DNA of 35,545 nt, from assembly GCA_023443095.1 (NCBI GenBank), contig JAEZVV010000124.1:1-35545 (forward strand). Direction: 5' to 3'. Below are positions 26,886 through 34,176 of this stretch, one piece after another. The position numbers and the translations under genes are program-made. Source of the DNA: Pseudomonadota bacterium (GTDB taxonomy: Bacteria > Pseudomonadota > Gammaproteobacteria > Burkholderiales > Burkholderiaceae_F). Position 1 is the stretch's first letter; each line of letters starts with the position of its first letter. Below the pieces are notes generated by a model. The model saw nothing but the letters and a program-made list of their open reading frames with translations, ran no database searches and was not told the DNA's origin.

Positions 26886-27839
26886 TCAGCTCTCGCGCCG
26901 GCCGAGCAGGCCTTGCGGACGCCACACCAGGACCAGCACCATCAGCAGGTAGGGCAGGACCGGCGTGGCTTGCGCCAGCGTCACCTCAAGCACGGCCCGG
27001 CCCGGCGACTCGGGGCCGATCGGCGACCCGAGCGCGGCCAACAGACTGGCGAGCGAGGCGTCGCTGCTTTTGCCGAAGGTCTCGATGAAACCCAGCAGCA
27101 GCGAGGCGAGCAAGGCGCCGCCGAGCGAACCCAGGCCGCCGACCACGATCACGACAAAGAGGATCGCGCCGACCGTGCCCGCCATCGCCGGCTCGGTGAC
27201 AAACAGATTGCCGCCTATCACTCCCGCCAGCGCCGCCAGGGCGCAGCCGCCGCCGAACACCCACATGAGGACCCGCGGCAGGTCGTGGCCGAGTGCCTCG
27301 ACCATGTGCGGGTGGCTGAGGGCCGCCTGGATCACCAGGCCGACCCGGGTTCGTTTGAGCAGCCCCCAGAGTGCGGCAAGCACGGCCACCGCCACCGCCA
27401 TCGCAAACAGTCGGTACGCGGGAAAGGTGATGCCGAGAGCCTGGAGCCAGGCCGCCGGGCCGTCGAGCTCGGCCGGTACCCGGTAGGCCACCGGTGAGCG
27501 GCCCCAGACCAGCTGGACCAGCTCGAACACGAGGTAGGACAGGCCGAAGGTGAACAGCAGCTCGGGCACGTGGCCCCAGCGGTGGACCCGGCGCAGGCCC
27601 CAGCGCTCGACCGCAGCGCCGAGCAGGCCAACGATCAGCGGCGCGATCACGAACGCGGGCCAGAAGCCGATCCACTCCGAGATCTGGAAGGCGGCATACG
27701 CGCCCAGCATGTAGAAGCTGGCGTGAGCGAAGTTGAGCACCCCCATCATCGAAAAGATGAGAGTCAGCCCGGCCGCGAGCAAGAACAGCAGCAGACCGTA
27801 GCCCAGGCTGTTGAGGATCTGCGTGACGAGAAATTCCAA
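26886..27839 (-). CDS. livH: LivH-type ABC transporter permease
   Basis: First gene of the importer, encoding a 317-residue membrane protein with about eight hydrophobic segments. LivH landmarks are GLTLIFSMMGVLNFAHASFYMLGAY (residue 25 on; cited by MGVLNFAHASFYMLG), the RRVHRWGHVPELLFTFGLS segment, and VIVVGGLGSLGGALLASLLLGF in the cytoplasmic loop region. No LivK-type periplasmic binding protein gene precedes it; the upstream gene is the acyl-CoA ligase, separated by a terminator. The substrate is therefore open; the context favours an organic or fatty acid over branched-chain amino acids. Confidence 0.92.
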   Translation of the reverse strand: MEFLVTQILNSLGYGLLLFLLAAGLTLIFSMMGVLNFAHASFYMLGAYAAFQISEWIGFWPAFVIAPLIVGLLGAAVERWGLRRVHRWGHVPELLFTFGLSYLVFELVQLVWGRSPVAYRVPAELDGPAAWLQALGITFPAYRLFAMAVAVAVLAALWGLLKRTRVGLVIQAALSHPHMVEALGHDLPRVLMWVFGGGCALAALAGVIGGNLFVTEPAMAGTVGAILFVVIVVGGLGSLGGALLASLLLGFIETFGKSSDASLASLLAALGSPIGPESPGRAVLEVTLAQATPVLPYLLMVLVLVWRPQGLLGRRES

Positions 27840-27877
27840 ATCGGTTCGGCCCGGTGGTGAGCGAAGGTTTCGCCAAG

Positions 27878-27902
27878 AAAACGGCCCGGGCTTGCCGGGC
27901 CG
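27878..27902 (-). terminator. Intrinsic terminator after the AlkK-like ligase gene
   Basis: On the minus strand CGGCCCGG pairs with CCGGGCCG over a 5-nt loop (27882-27902) and is followed at once by TTTTC. It lies 89 bp past the ligase stop and 43 bp before livH, so livHMGF probably has its own promoter or depends on read-through. Confidence 0.75.
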
Positions 27903-27990
27903 CCGCCGCGAGGGCCGAAACTTACCGCAGATGAGACCGGCTTTCAGGGAGCGCCCGGGCCCCGGGGCGGCGAGGCGGGAAACCCCGGCT

Positions 27991-29637
27991 TCAGGCGGTG
28001 GGTAGGTGATAGTCGCGGAACATCTCGCGCAACTTGGCTTTTTGCATCTTGCCGGTGGCGCCCAGGGGGATCGCCTCGACGAACACGACGTCGTCGGGCA
28101 CCTGCCATTTGGCGACCTTGCCTTCGAAATGCGCCAGCAGCTGGGCGCGGTCGATGTCGGCGCCGGGCTTCTTGACCACCACCAGCAGCGGACGTTCGTC
28201 CCACTTGGGGTGTTTGGCCGAGATGCAGGCCGCCATCGCCACCGCCGGATGCGAGACCGCGACGTTTTCGATCTCGATCGAGCTGATCCATTCGCCGCCG
28301 CTCTTGATCACGTCTTTCGAGCGGTCGGTGATCAGCATGTAGCCGTCGGCGTCGATGGTGGCGACGTCGCCCGTGGGGAACCACTCGCGGCCGGCCTCGT
28401 CGCGGCGCAGGGGATCGCCCTCTTCCTTGAAATACCGGCGCAGGATCCAGGGCCCGCGCACCAGCAGGTCGCCGAAACTCACGCCGTCCCAGGGCAGCTC
28501 GCGGCCGTCTTCGCCGACGATTTTCATGTCGACCCCGTACAGCGCCCGCCCCTGCTTGGCCTGCAGCGCCAGGCGCTGGTCGTGGCTCCAGTCGGCGTGT
28601 TTGGCCTTGAAGCTGCAGCCGGTGCCGAGCGGACTCATCTCGGTCATGCCCCAGGCGTGGATCACGTGCACGCCGTAGTTCTCTTCGAACAGCCGGGTCA
28701 TCGAGGGCGGACAGGCCGAGCCGCCGATCACCGTGCGTTTCATGGTGCTGAACTTGAGGTGTTCGAGTTCGGTGTGGGCGAGCAGGCCCTGCCAGACCGT
28801 GGGCACACCGGCCGATAACGTGACTTTTTCGGCCTCGAACAGCTCGTAGAGCGACTTGCCGTCGAGCGCCGGGCCGGGAAAGACCAGCTTGCAGCCGACC
28901 ATGGCCGCTGCGTACGGCAGCCCCCAGGCGTTGACGTGGAACATCGGCACCACCGGCAGGACGCAGTCGTTCGCGCTGAGGTTGAGCGCGTCGGGCAGCG
29001 CCGCGGCAAAAGTGTGCAACACGGTCGAGCGGTGGCTGTAGAGGACGCCCTTGGGGTTGCCGGTGGTGCCCGAGGTGTAGCAGAGCGAGGAGGCGGTATT
29101 TTCGTCGAACTGGGGCCAGACGTAGCGGTCGGTCTGCTGGGCGATCAGTTCTTCGTAGCAGAGCAGCCCGGGGATCTTGCTTGCCGCGGGCATGTGGCCG
29201 CGGTCGCTCATCAGGACGAAGTGTTTGACGCTGGCCAGCGCCGGCGCCACAGCTTCGATCAGCGGCAGAAAGCTGAGGTCGAAGAACAGGACCCGGTCTT
29301 CAGCGTGGTTGGCGATCCAGGCCACCTGCTCGGGGTGCAGGCGCGGGTTGATGGTGTGCAACACCGCGCCGTGGCCCGAGACCGAGTAATACAGCTCGAG
29401 GTGGCGATAACCGTTCCAGGCGATGGTGCCGACCCGGTCGCCCGGACTCACTCCCAGGCTCGCCAGCGCATTGGCCAGCTGACGCGAACGGCGGTGGACT
29501 TCGTGCCAGGTGCTGCGATGGAGGTCGCCCTCGACCCGCCGGGAGACGATCTCGACCTCGCCGTGATGCCGGTCGGCGTGTTCGATGAGGGAAGAAATCA
29601 TCAGCGGCATCTGCATCATCAGGCCCATCATTCCCAT
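27991..29637 (-). CDS. AlkK-like medium/long-chain acyl-CoA synthetase
   Basis: AMP-forming acid-CoA ligase of 548 residues; it closely follows Pseudomonas AlkK along its whole length. Landmarks are the P-loop-like YTSGTTGNPKGV (about residue 188), MFHVNAWG, HAWGMTEMSPLG (adenine-binding/A5 motif), the hinge DRSKDVIKSGGEWIS, and the catalytic lysine in GATGKMQK near the end. It would activate a medium-chain or aryl-alkanoic acid for beta-oxidation by the FadJ-like enzyme. GAGGAG lies 6 nt before ATG 29637. It is divergent from selO. Chain-length preference cannot be read from sequence. Confidence 0.92.
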   Translation of the reverse strand: MGMMGLMMQMPLMISSLIEHADRHHGEVEIVSRRVEGDLHRSTWHEVHRRSRQLANALASLGVSPGDRVGTIAWNGYRHLELYYSVSGHGAVLHTINPRLHPEQVAWIANHAEDRVLFFDLSFLPLIEAVAPALASVKHFVLMSDRGHMPAASKIPGLLCYEELIAQQTDRYVWPQFDENTASSLCYTSGTTGNPKGVLYSHRSTVLHTFAAALPDALNLSANDCVLPVVPMFHVNAWGLPYAAAMVGCKLVFPGPALDGKSLYELFEAEKVTLSAGVPTVWQGLLAHTELEHLKFSTMKRTVIGGSACPPSMTRLFEENYGVHVIHAWGMTEMSPLGTGCSFKAKHADWSHDQRLALQAKQGRALYGVDMKIVGEDGRELPWDGVSFGDLLVRGPWILRRYFKEEGDPLRRDEAGREWFPTGDVATIDADGYMLITDRSKDVIKSGGEWISSIEIENVAVSHPAVAMAACISAKHPKWDERPLLVVVKKPGADIDRAQLLAHFEGKVAKWQVPDDVVFVEAIPLGATGKMQKAKLREMFRDYHLPTA

Positions 29638-29683
29638 CGCCGTCTCCTCGTCGGGTTATGCCCTGCATCGTGTCGGGTCACTG

Positions 29684-29712
29684 AGCACAGCGTCAAGACG
29701 GCTCTCTACAAT
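29684..29712 (+). promoter_or_regulatory. Candidate promoter for selO
   Basis: TACAAT at 29707-29712 is a good -10 element; a -35 candidate 17 bp upstream (AGCACA) matches only half of the consensus. The position, about 48 bp before the selO GTG, is reasonable. Confidence 0.35.
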
Positions 29713-29759
29713 CCGTCGCGCCTCATCCACACGCCGCCACTGCCGGCACCAAGGTCTCC

Positions 29760-31298
29760 GTGGACTCTCGCCTTCGCTCCGCCCTGCCCCACCTGCATCC
29801 GGTTCCGCCCGCCGAGGCGCTGGCCGCCCTGCGTTTCGACAACAGCTTCGCCCGCCTGCCCGCGGCCTTCTACAGCCGGCTGCCGCCGACGGCGCTGCCA
29901 GCGCCCTATCTGGTGGCGTATTCGCCTGCGGCCGGACGCTTGATCGGCCTCCCCCCGCAGGCCCCGGCAGCGCCCGACTTCCTGCCGGTGCTGGCCGGCA
30001 ATCAAGTGCCGGCCGGCGCCGAACCGCTGGCGGCGGTGTATTCCGGCCATCAGTTCGGTGTCTACGTTCCCCGTCTGGGTGACGGGCGGGCGATCCTGCT
30101 GGGCGAGGTGGCGGGCGCCGACGGCTCGCCCTGGGAGCTGCAGCTGAAAGGTGCGGGCCTGACGCCCTACTCGCGCTCGGGCGACGGCCGCGCCGTCCTG
30201 CGCTCCTCGATCCGCGAGTTCCTGTGTTCGGAAGCGATGGCCGGCCTGGGCATTCCGACCACCCGCGCGCTGGCCATCGTCGGCTCGGACCACCCCGTTT
30301 TTCGAGAAACCACCGAAACCGCGGCGGTGGTGACGCGGATGGCGCCGTCTTTCGTGCGTTTTGGTTCCTTCGAATATTTCGCCCACAGCGGCCGCCACGC
30401 CGAACTCAGGCAGCTGGCCGACTACGTGATCGAGCGCTTCTACCCCGAGGTAGCCGACGAGGCCCAGCCCTATCTCGCCCTGCTCGCTGCCGTGACGCGC
30501 CGCACCGCCGAGCTGATCGCCCGCTGGCAGGGGGTCGGTTTCATGCACGGAGTGATGAACACCGACAACATGAGCATCCTGGGCCTGACCATCGATTACG
30601 GGCCGTTCCAGTTCATGGACGGATTCGACGCGGCCCACATCTGCAACCACAGCGACACCCAGGGCCGTTATGCGTGGCATCGCCAACCCGAGATCGGGCT
30701 CTGGAACCTGTACGCCCTGGGCCAGGCGCTGCTGCCCTTGACGGTCGACGAGGCCGCGACCCGCGCCGTGCTCGACCAGTACCGCGAGTTTTTCAGCAAC
30801 GCGCTCGAGGCCGAATTCCACGCCAAGCTCGGCCTAGCGACGGTGCAGGCGGGCGACGACGATCTGATCGAGACCCTGCTCGTCGCCCTGCACGCCAACC
30901 GGGTCGACTGGCCGCTCTTCTGGCGCCGCCTCGCCCGCTTGACGCAATCAGCGAGCGGGCCGGAAGCCGACTCGCCGCTGCGAGACCTGTTTGCCGACCG
31001 CGCCGCCTTCGATGCCTGGGCCGGCCGCTACCGCGCCCGCCTGGCCGAGGAAAACAGCGACGACGCCGAGCGCGCGGCCCGCATGAACCGCGTCAACCCG
31101 AAATACGTGCTGCGCAACTGGATCGCCGAAAAAGTGATCCGCGCCGCCCGCGGCGACGACGGCGAGCCCGACTTCGCGCCGGTGGCCGCGGTGTTGCGTA
31201 TGCTCGAAGCGCCGTTTGCCGAAAACCCCGAGTTCGAGTCTTATGCGGCCCTGCCTCCCGATTGGGCGGCAACACTCTCGCTTTCGTGTTCCTCCTGA
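29760..31298 (+). CDS. selO: SelO family protein adenylyltransferase (YdiU)
   Basis: Pseudokinase-fold enzyme that transfers AMP to Ser/Thr/Tyr of target proteins and tunes redox homeostasis; 512 residues. The ATP-binding region reads ELQLKGAGLTPYSRSGDGRAVLRSS (about residue 125, given by its core LKGAGLTPYSRSGDG). MHGVMNTDNMSILGLTIDYGPF carries the catalytic-loop Asn and metal-binding Asp. The C-terminus ends SCSS; this Cys is where eukaryotic SelO has selenocysteine. The GTG 29760 start has AAGG 5 nt upstream. msrB follows after 9 bp, a sensible partner in oxidative-stress response. Confidence 0.94.
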   Translation: MDSRLRSALPHLHPVPPAEALAALRFDNSFARLPAAFYSRLPPTALPAPYLVAYSPAAGRLIGLPPQAPAAPDFLPVLAGNQVPAGAEPLAAVYSGHQFGVYVPRLGDGRAILLGEVAGADGSPWELQLKGAGLTPYSRSGDGRAVLRSSIREFLCSEAMAGLGIPTTRALAIVGSDHPVFRETTETAAVVTRMAPSFVRFGSFEYFAHSGRHAELRQLADYVIERFYPEVADEAQPYLALLAAVTRRTAELIARWQGVGFMHGVMNTDNMSILGLTIDYGPFQFMDGFDAAHICNHSDTQGRYAWHRQPEIGLWNLYALGQALLPLTVDEAATRAVLDQYREFFSNALEAEFHAKLGLATVQAGDDDLIETLLVALHANRVDWPLFWRRLARLTQSASGPEADSPLRDLFADRAAFDAWAGRYRARLAEENSDDAERAARMNRVNPKYVLRNWIAEKVIRAARGDDGEPDFAPVAAVLRMLEAPFAENPEFESYAALPPDWAATLSLSCSS

Positions 31299-31307
31299 AG
31301 GCCAGCG

Positions 31308-31730
31308 ATGGACAAGATCGTCAAGACCGATGCCCAATGGCGCGCCCAGCTGAGCCCGACCGAATACGCGGTAGCGCGCCAGGCCGGCACTGAACGGCCT
31401 TTCAGCGGCCGTTACTGGGACCACCACGAGGCCGGCATCTACACCTGCGTGTGTTGCGGCACACCGCTCTTCGCGTCTGACACCAAGTTCGACTCGGGCT
31501 GCGGCTGGCCCAGCTACTTCGCACCGCTGGACCCGGCCAAAGTGATCGAGCGGCGCGACCTCTCGCATGGCATGGAGCGCACCGAAATCCTGTGCGGGGT
31601 GTGCGACGCCCACCTCGGTCATGTATTCCCGGACGGCCCGCCGCCCACGGGTCTGCGATACTGCATCAATTCGGCGTCGCTCAGGTTCGAGCCGCTACCC
31701 CCCGATACTCCTCAGGAAGACACGCCTTGA
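31308..31730 (+). CDS. msrB: Peptide-methionine (R)-S-oxide reductase
   Basis: Repairs oxidised methionine; 140 residues, cytosolic (no signal). The structural zinc ligands are C47/C50 and C96/C99 (CVCC and CGVC). The catalytic cysteine is C119 in RYCINSAS and the resolving cysteine is C65 in SGCGWPS. GAAGG lies 7 nt before ATG 31308. Its stop overlaps the TTG start of yciB, so selO-msrB-yciB-bolA form a tight transcription unit. Confidence 0.95.
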   Translation: MDKIVKTDAQWRAQLSPTEYAVARQAGTERPFSGRYWDHHEAGIYTCVCCGTPLFASDTKFDSGCGWPSYFAPLDPAKVIERRDLSHGMERTEILCGVCDAHLGHVFPDGPPPTGLRYCINSASLRFEPLPPDTPQEDTP

Positions 31731-32347
31731 AGCTGCTGTTCGACCTCCTGCCCGTCATCCTCTTTTTTGCTTCCTTCAAGTTCGCGCAAGGCAGCCCCGA
31801 GGCCTCGGCCGCGCTCGCCAATGCCTGGCTGGGCGGCGGCATCGACGCCACCCAGGCGCCGGTGCTGATCGCAACCGCGGTCGCCATCGTTGCTTCGCTC
31901 GCCCAGGTGGCGTGGGTGATCGCCCGCGGCCGCAAGGTCGACACCATGTTGTGGATCAGCCTGGCGGTGATCATCGTCTTCGGCGGCCTCACGCTCTGGC
32001 TGCACGACGAGACCTTCATCAAGTGGAAGCCGACCATCCTTTACTGGCTGTTCGCCGGCCTGCTGATCGGCGGCGCCCTGACCGGCCGCAACTTCATACA
32101 GAAGCTGCTGGGCGAACAGCTGGTCCTGCCCGATTTCGCCTGGAGCCGGCTGCTGGTGGCCTGGGTGGTGTTTTTCCTGGCGATGGGCGTGGTCAACCTC
32201 GCCGTGGCGTATTCGGTATCGACCGACATCTGGGTCAACTTCAAGCTCTTCGGCCTCTTTGGGCTGACCCTGGCCTTCACCATCGGCATGGGAGTCTACG
32301 TCGCCCGCCACGCCAAGGAAGTTCCGGGCGAGGGTCCGCATGGCTGA
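31727..32347 (+). CDS. yciB: Septation/intracellular membrane protein YciB (IspZ)
   Basis: Inner-membrane protein of 206 residues with about five membrane segments, involved in cell-envelope synthesis and division; E. coli YciB interacts with elongation and division proteins. The start is TTG 31727 overlapping the msrB stop (TTGA), because it gives the canonical N-terminus MKLLFDLLPVILFFASFKFA and has AGGA about 9 nt upstream. Conserved segments include FGGLTLWLHDETFIKWKPTI (given partly as LHDETFIKWKPT) and GLTLAFTIGMGVY. It ends overlapping bolA by 8 bp. Confidence 0.93.
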   Translation: MKLLFDLLPVILFFASFKFAQGSPEASAALANAWLGGGIDATQAPVLIATAVAIVASLAQVAWVIARGRKVDTMLWISLAVIIVFGGLTLWLHDETFIKWKPTILYWLFAGLLIGGALTGRNFIQKLLGEQLVLPDFAWSRLLVAWVVFFLAMGVVNLAVAYSVSTDIWVNFKLFGLFGLTLAFTIGMGVYVARHAKEVPGEGPHG

Positions 32348-32615
32348 AGCCACTGTCACCCGGATGAAGGCCCTGCTCGCCGCGCTCGAGCCGGTGGCGA
32401 TCGACATCGTCGACGACAGCGCGCGCCACGCCGGACACGCCGGCGCGGCCAGCGGCGGCGGCCATTACACGCTTGCACTGATATCGCCGCGCTTCTGCGG
32501 GTTGACCCGGCTGGCGCGCCATCGCCTCGTGTATGATGCCCTCGACCCTCTCATGAGAGGCGAAATCCACGCCCTCAGCCTGAACCTGCAGACGCCCGAC
32601 GAAGCCGGCGCCTGA
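32340..32615 (+). CDS. bolA: BolA family protein
   Basis: A 91-residue BolA-fold protein. The family's helix-turn-helix-like KH fold is seen with HYTLALISPRFCGLTRLARHRLVYDAL, cited by the core RLARHRLVYDAL, and the H-rich SARHAGHAGA loop. BolA proteins partner with monothiol glutaredoxins in iron-sulfur trafficking and affect morphology. ATG 32340 overlaps the end of yciB by 8 bp, and the parvulin gene follows after 30 bp. yciB-bolA-parvulin is a recurrent betaproteobacterial order. Confidence 0.93.
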   Translation: MAEATVTRMKALLAALEPVAIDIVDDSARHAGHAGAASGGGHYTLALISPRFCGLTRLARHRLVYDALDPLMRGEIHALSLNLQTPDEAGA

Positions 32616-32645
32616 TCTCATCCAACCGTCCCCGAGGTCTTCCCC

Positions 32646-33416
32646 ATGCAACGTATCGCCCTCGCCGCTGCGCTCGTTTTCGCGTGCGGTTCCGCTCTTG
32701 CGCAGAACGTCGCCGTCGTCAACGGCAAGGCCATCCCCAAGAGCGCGGAAGACGCCTGGGTGAAGGAGCTGTCCCGCCAGGGCCAGAAGGATTCGCCGGA
32801 GATGCGCAAGTTCGTGAAGGACCAGCTGATCCAGCGCGAAATCCTGATGCAGGAAGCGACCAAGCGCGGCGTGCCCAACAAGCCCGAAGTGAAGTTCCAG
32901 CTCGACGTCCAGCGCCAGGCCACCGTGATCCAGGCCATGATGCGCGACGAGATGGAAAAGAAGCCCATCACCGACGCCGAGATCAAGGCCGCTTACGACG
33001 CCCAGAAGGCCCAGGTCGGCACCAAGGAATACCGCGCCCGCCATATCCTGGTCGAGAAGGAAGACGAGGCCAAGGCCATCATCGACCAGATCAAGAAGGG
33101 CGCGAAGTTCGAAGACATCGCCAAGAAGAGCTCGAAGGACACCGGTTCGGCGCAGAACGGCGGCGAACTCGACTGGGCCGGCCCCGACGCCTACGTCAAG
33201 CCCTTCAGCGAAGCCATGGTTGGCCTGAAGAAGGGCGAGATGACCCAGGTTCCGGTCAAGAGCCAGTTCGGCTACCACGTGATCAAGCTCGAGGACGCGC
33301 GCGACACCCAGTTCCCCCCGCTCGACCAGGTCAAGCCGCAGATCGTCGAAGCCCTGCAGCAGCAGAAGATCCAGGCCTTCGTGCAGAAGCTGACCAAGGA
33401 CGCCAAGGTCCAGTAA
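32646..33416 (+). CDS. Periplasmic parvulin-type peptidyl-prolyl isomerase
   Basis: Envelope foldase/chaperone of 256 residues. A signal peptide is cleaved near GSALAQ (about residue 20). A SurA-like N-terminal helical region (residues 25-120) precedes a single PpiC domain, with RARHILVEKEDEA at about residue 130, KDTGSAQNGGELDW and QFGYHVIKLED as parvulin signatures. It is rich in Lys and Glu, and codon choice (AAG, CTG, ATC, GAA) suggests strong expression. GAGG lies 8 nt before the ATG. The gene is closed by a strong intrinsic terminator. Confidence 0.93.
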   Translation: MQRIALAAALVFACGSALAQNVAVVNGKAIPKSAEDAWVKELSRQGQKDSPEMRKFVKDQLIQREILMQEATKRGVPNKPEVKFQLDVQRQATVIQAMMRDEMEKKPITDAEIKAAYDAQKAQVGTKEYRARHILVEKEDEAKAIIDQIKKGAKFEDIAKKSSKDTGSAQNGGELDWAGPDAYVKPFSEAMVGLKKGEMTQVPVKSQFGYHVIKLEDARDTQFPPLDQVKPQIVEALQQQKIQAFVQKLTKDAKVQ

Positions 33417-33438
33417 GTCGCTTCAGTCTAAAAGCCAA

Positions 33439-33464
33439 GGGGCGCCGCGCGGCGCCCCTTTTTT
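33439..33464 (+). terminator. Intrinsic terminator after the parvulin gene
   Basis: GGGGCGCC-GCGC-GGCGCCCC is a perfect 8-bp stem with a 4-nt loop followed by six T residues (33459-33464). It sits 22 bp after the stop codon and ends the selO-to-parvulin transcription unit. It also faces the convergent LysE-type gene. Confidence 0.93.
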
Positions 33465-33485
33465 ATTGCCTGTCAGCAGAGCGCC

Positions 33486-34103
33486 TCAGGCTTCGGCCAC
33501 GGCCAGGCGCAGGGCGAGGCCGGCAAAAACCGCCGCCGCCCCGCGGTTGAGGCCGCGCTGGACCGCCGGCCGGGCGATACGCTCGCGCAGGCTGCCCGCC
33601 AGCCAGGCGACCGCGCCGAACACCAGCAGGGTGGCGGCGATGAAAGTCGCGCCCAGCACCATCATCTGCGGCACCACGGGTGCCGAATCGCTGACGAACT
33701 GGGGAAAAAGCGCGAGGAAGAAGATCACGACCTTAGGGTTGGTCAGGTTCATCACCACCCCGCGCGACCACAGGCGGACTCCCGGCACCGCGTTGCGGGT
33801 AGCCTGGCCGGCCGCGCCAGCGGGCGCATGCCAGGCCTGCCAGGCGAGCCAGGCCAGATACGCGGCGCCGGCGAACTTCAGGGCGGTAAAAGCGAGCGGC
33901 GAACTCTGGAACAGCGCCGCCACCCCGACCGCCACCGCCGCGGTGTGCACGACCAGCCCGGTACACAGGCCGAGCGTGACCCATAAGCCGGCGGCACGGC
34001 CGTAGACGGCCGACTGCATCAGCACGAAAAGATTGTCGGGGCCCGGCGATACCGCCAGCACCACGCTGGTTGCGGCAAAAGCCAGCCAGAGTTCGAAAGA
34101 CAT
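33486..34103 (-). CDS. LysE/RhtB family exporter
   Basis: Inner-membrane amino-acid or metabolite exporter, 205 residues, with about six hydrophobic segments. The family signature is SPGPDNLFVLMQSAVYGRAAGLWVTLG in the first loop (cited as SPGPDNLFVL), followed by MNLTNPKVVIFFLALFPQFV, the NPK(A/V) motif of helix 4. CAGGAGCG lies just before ATG 34103. Substrates range over lysine, homoserine and threonine and cannot be told here. It follows the damaged dcuB-like gene by 73 bp on the same strand. Confidence 0.9.
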   Translation of the reverse strand: MSFELWLAFAATSVVLAVSPGPDNLFVLMQSAVYGRAAGLWVTLGLCTGLVVHTAAVAVGVAALFQSSPLAFTALKFAGAAYLAWLAWQAWHAPAGAAGQATRNAVPGVRLWSRGVVMNLTNPKVVIFFLALFPQFVSDSAPVVPQMMVLGATFIAATLLVFGAVAWLAGSLRERIARPAVQRGLNRGAAAVFAGLALRLAVAEA

Positions 34104-34176
34104 CGTTGTCGCTCCTGTGAAGAGCGATCATCGCAGGCTTGCCGGCCTGGTGTCTTGCCGCAACTCAGAGCCCCGG

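Noticed and set aside
31284..31298. Selenocysteine at the SelO C-terminus
   Set aside because: The codon is TGT (Cys) in SCSS, followed by a normal TGA stop; bacterial SelO uses Cys.
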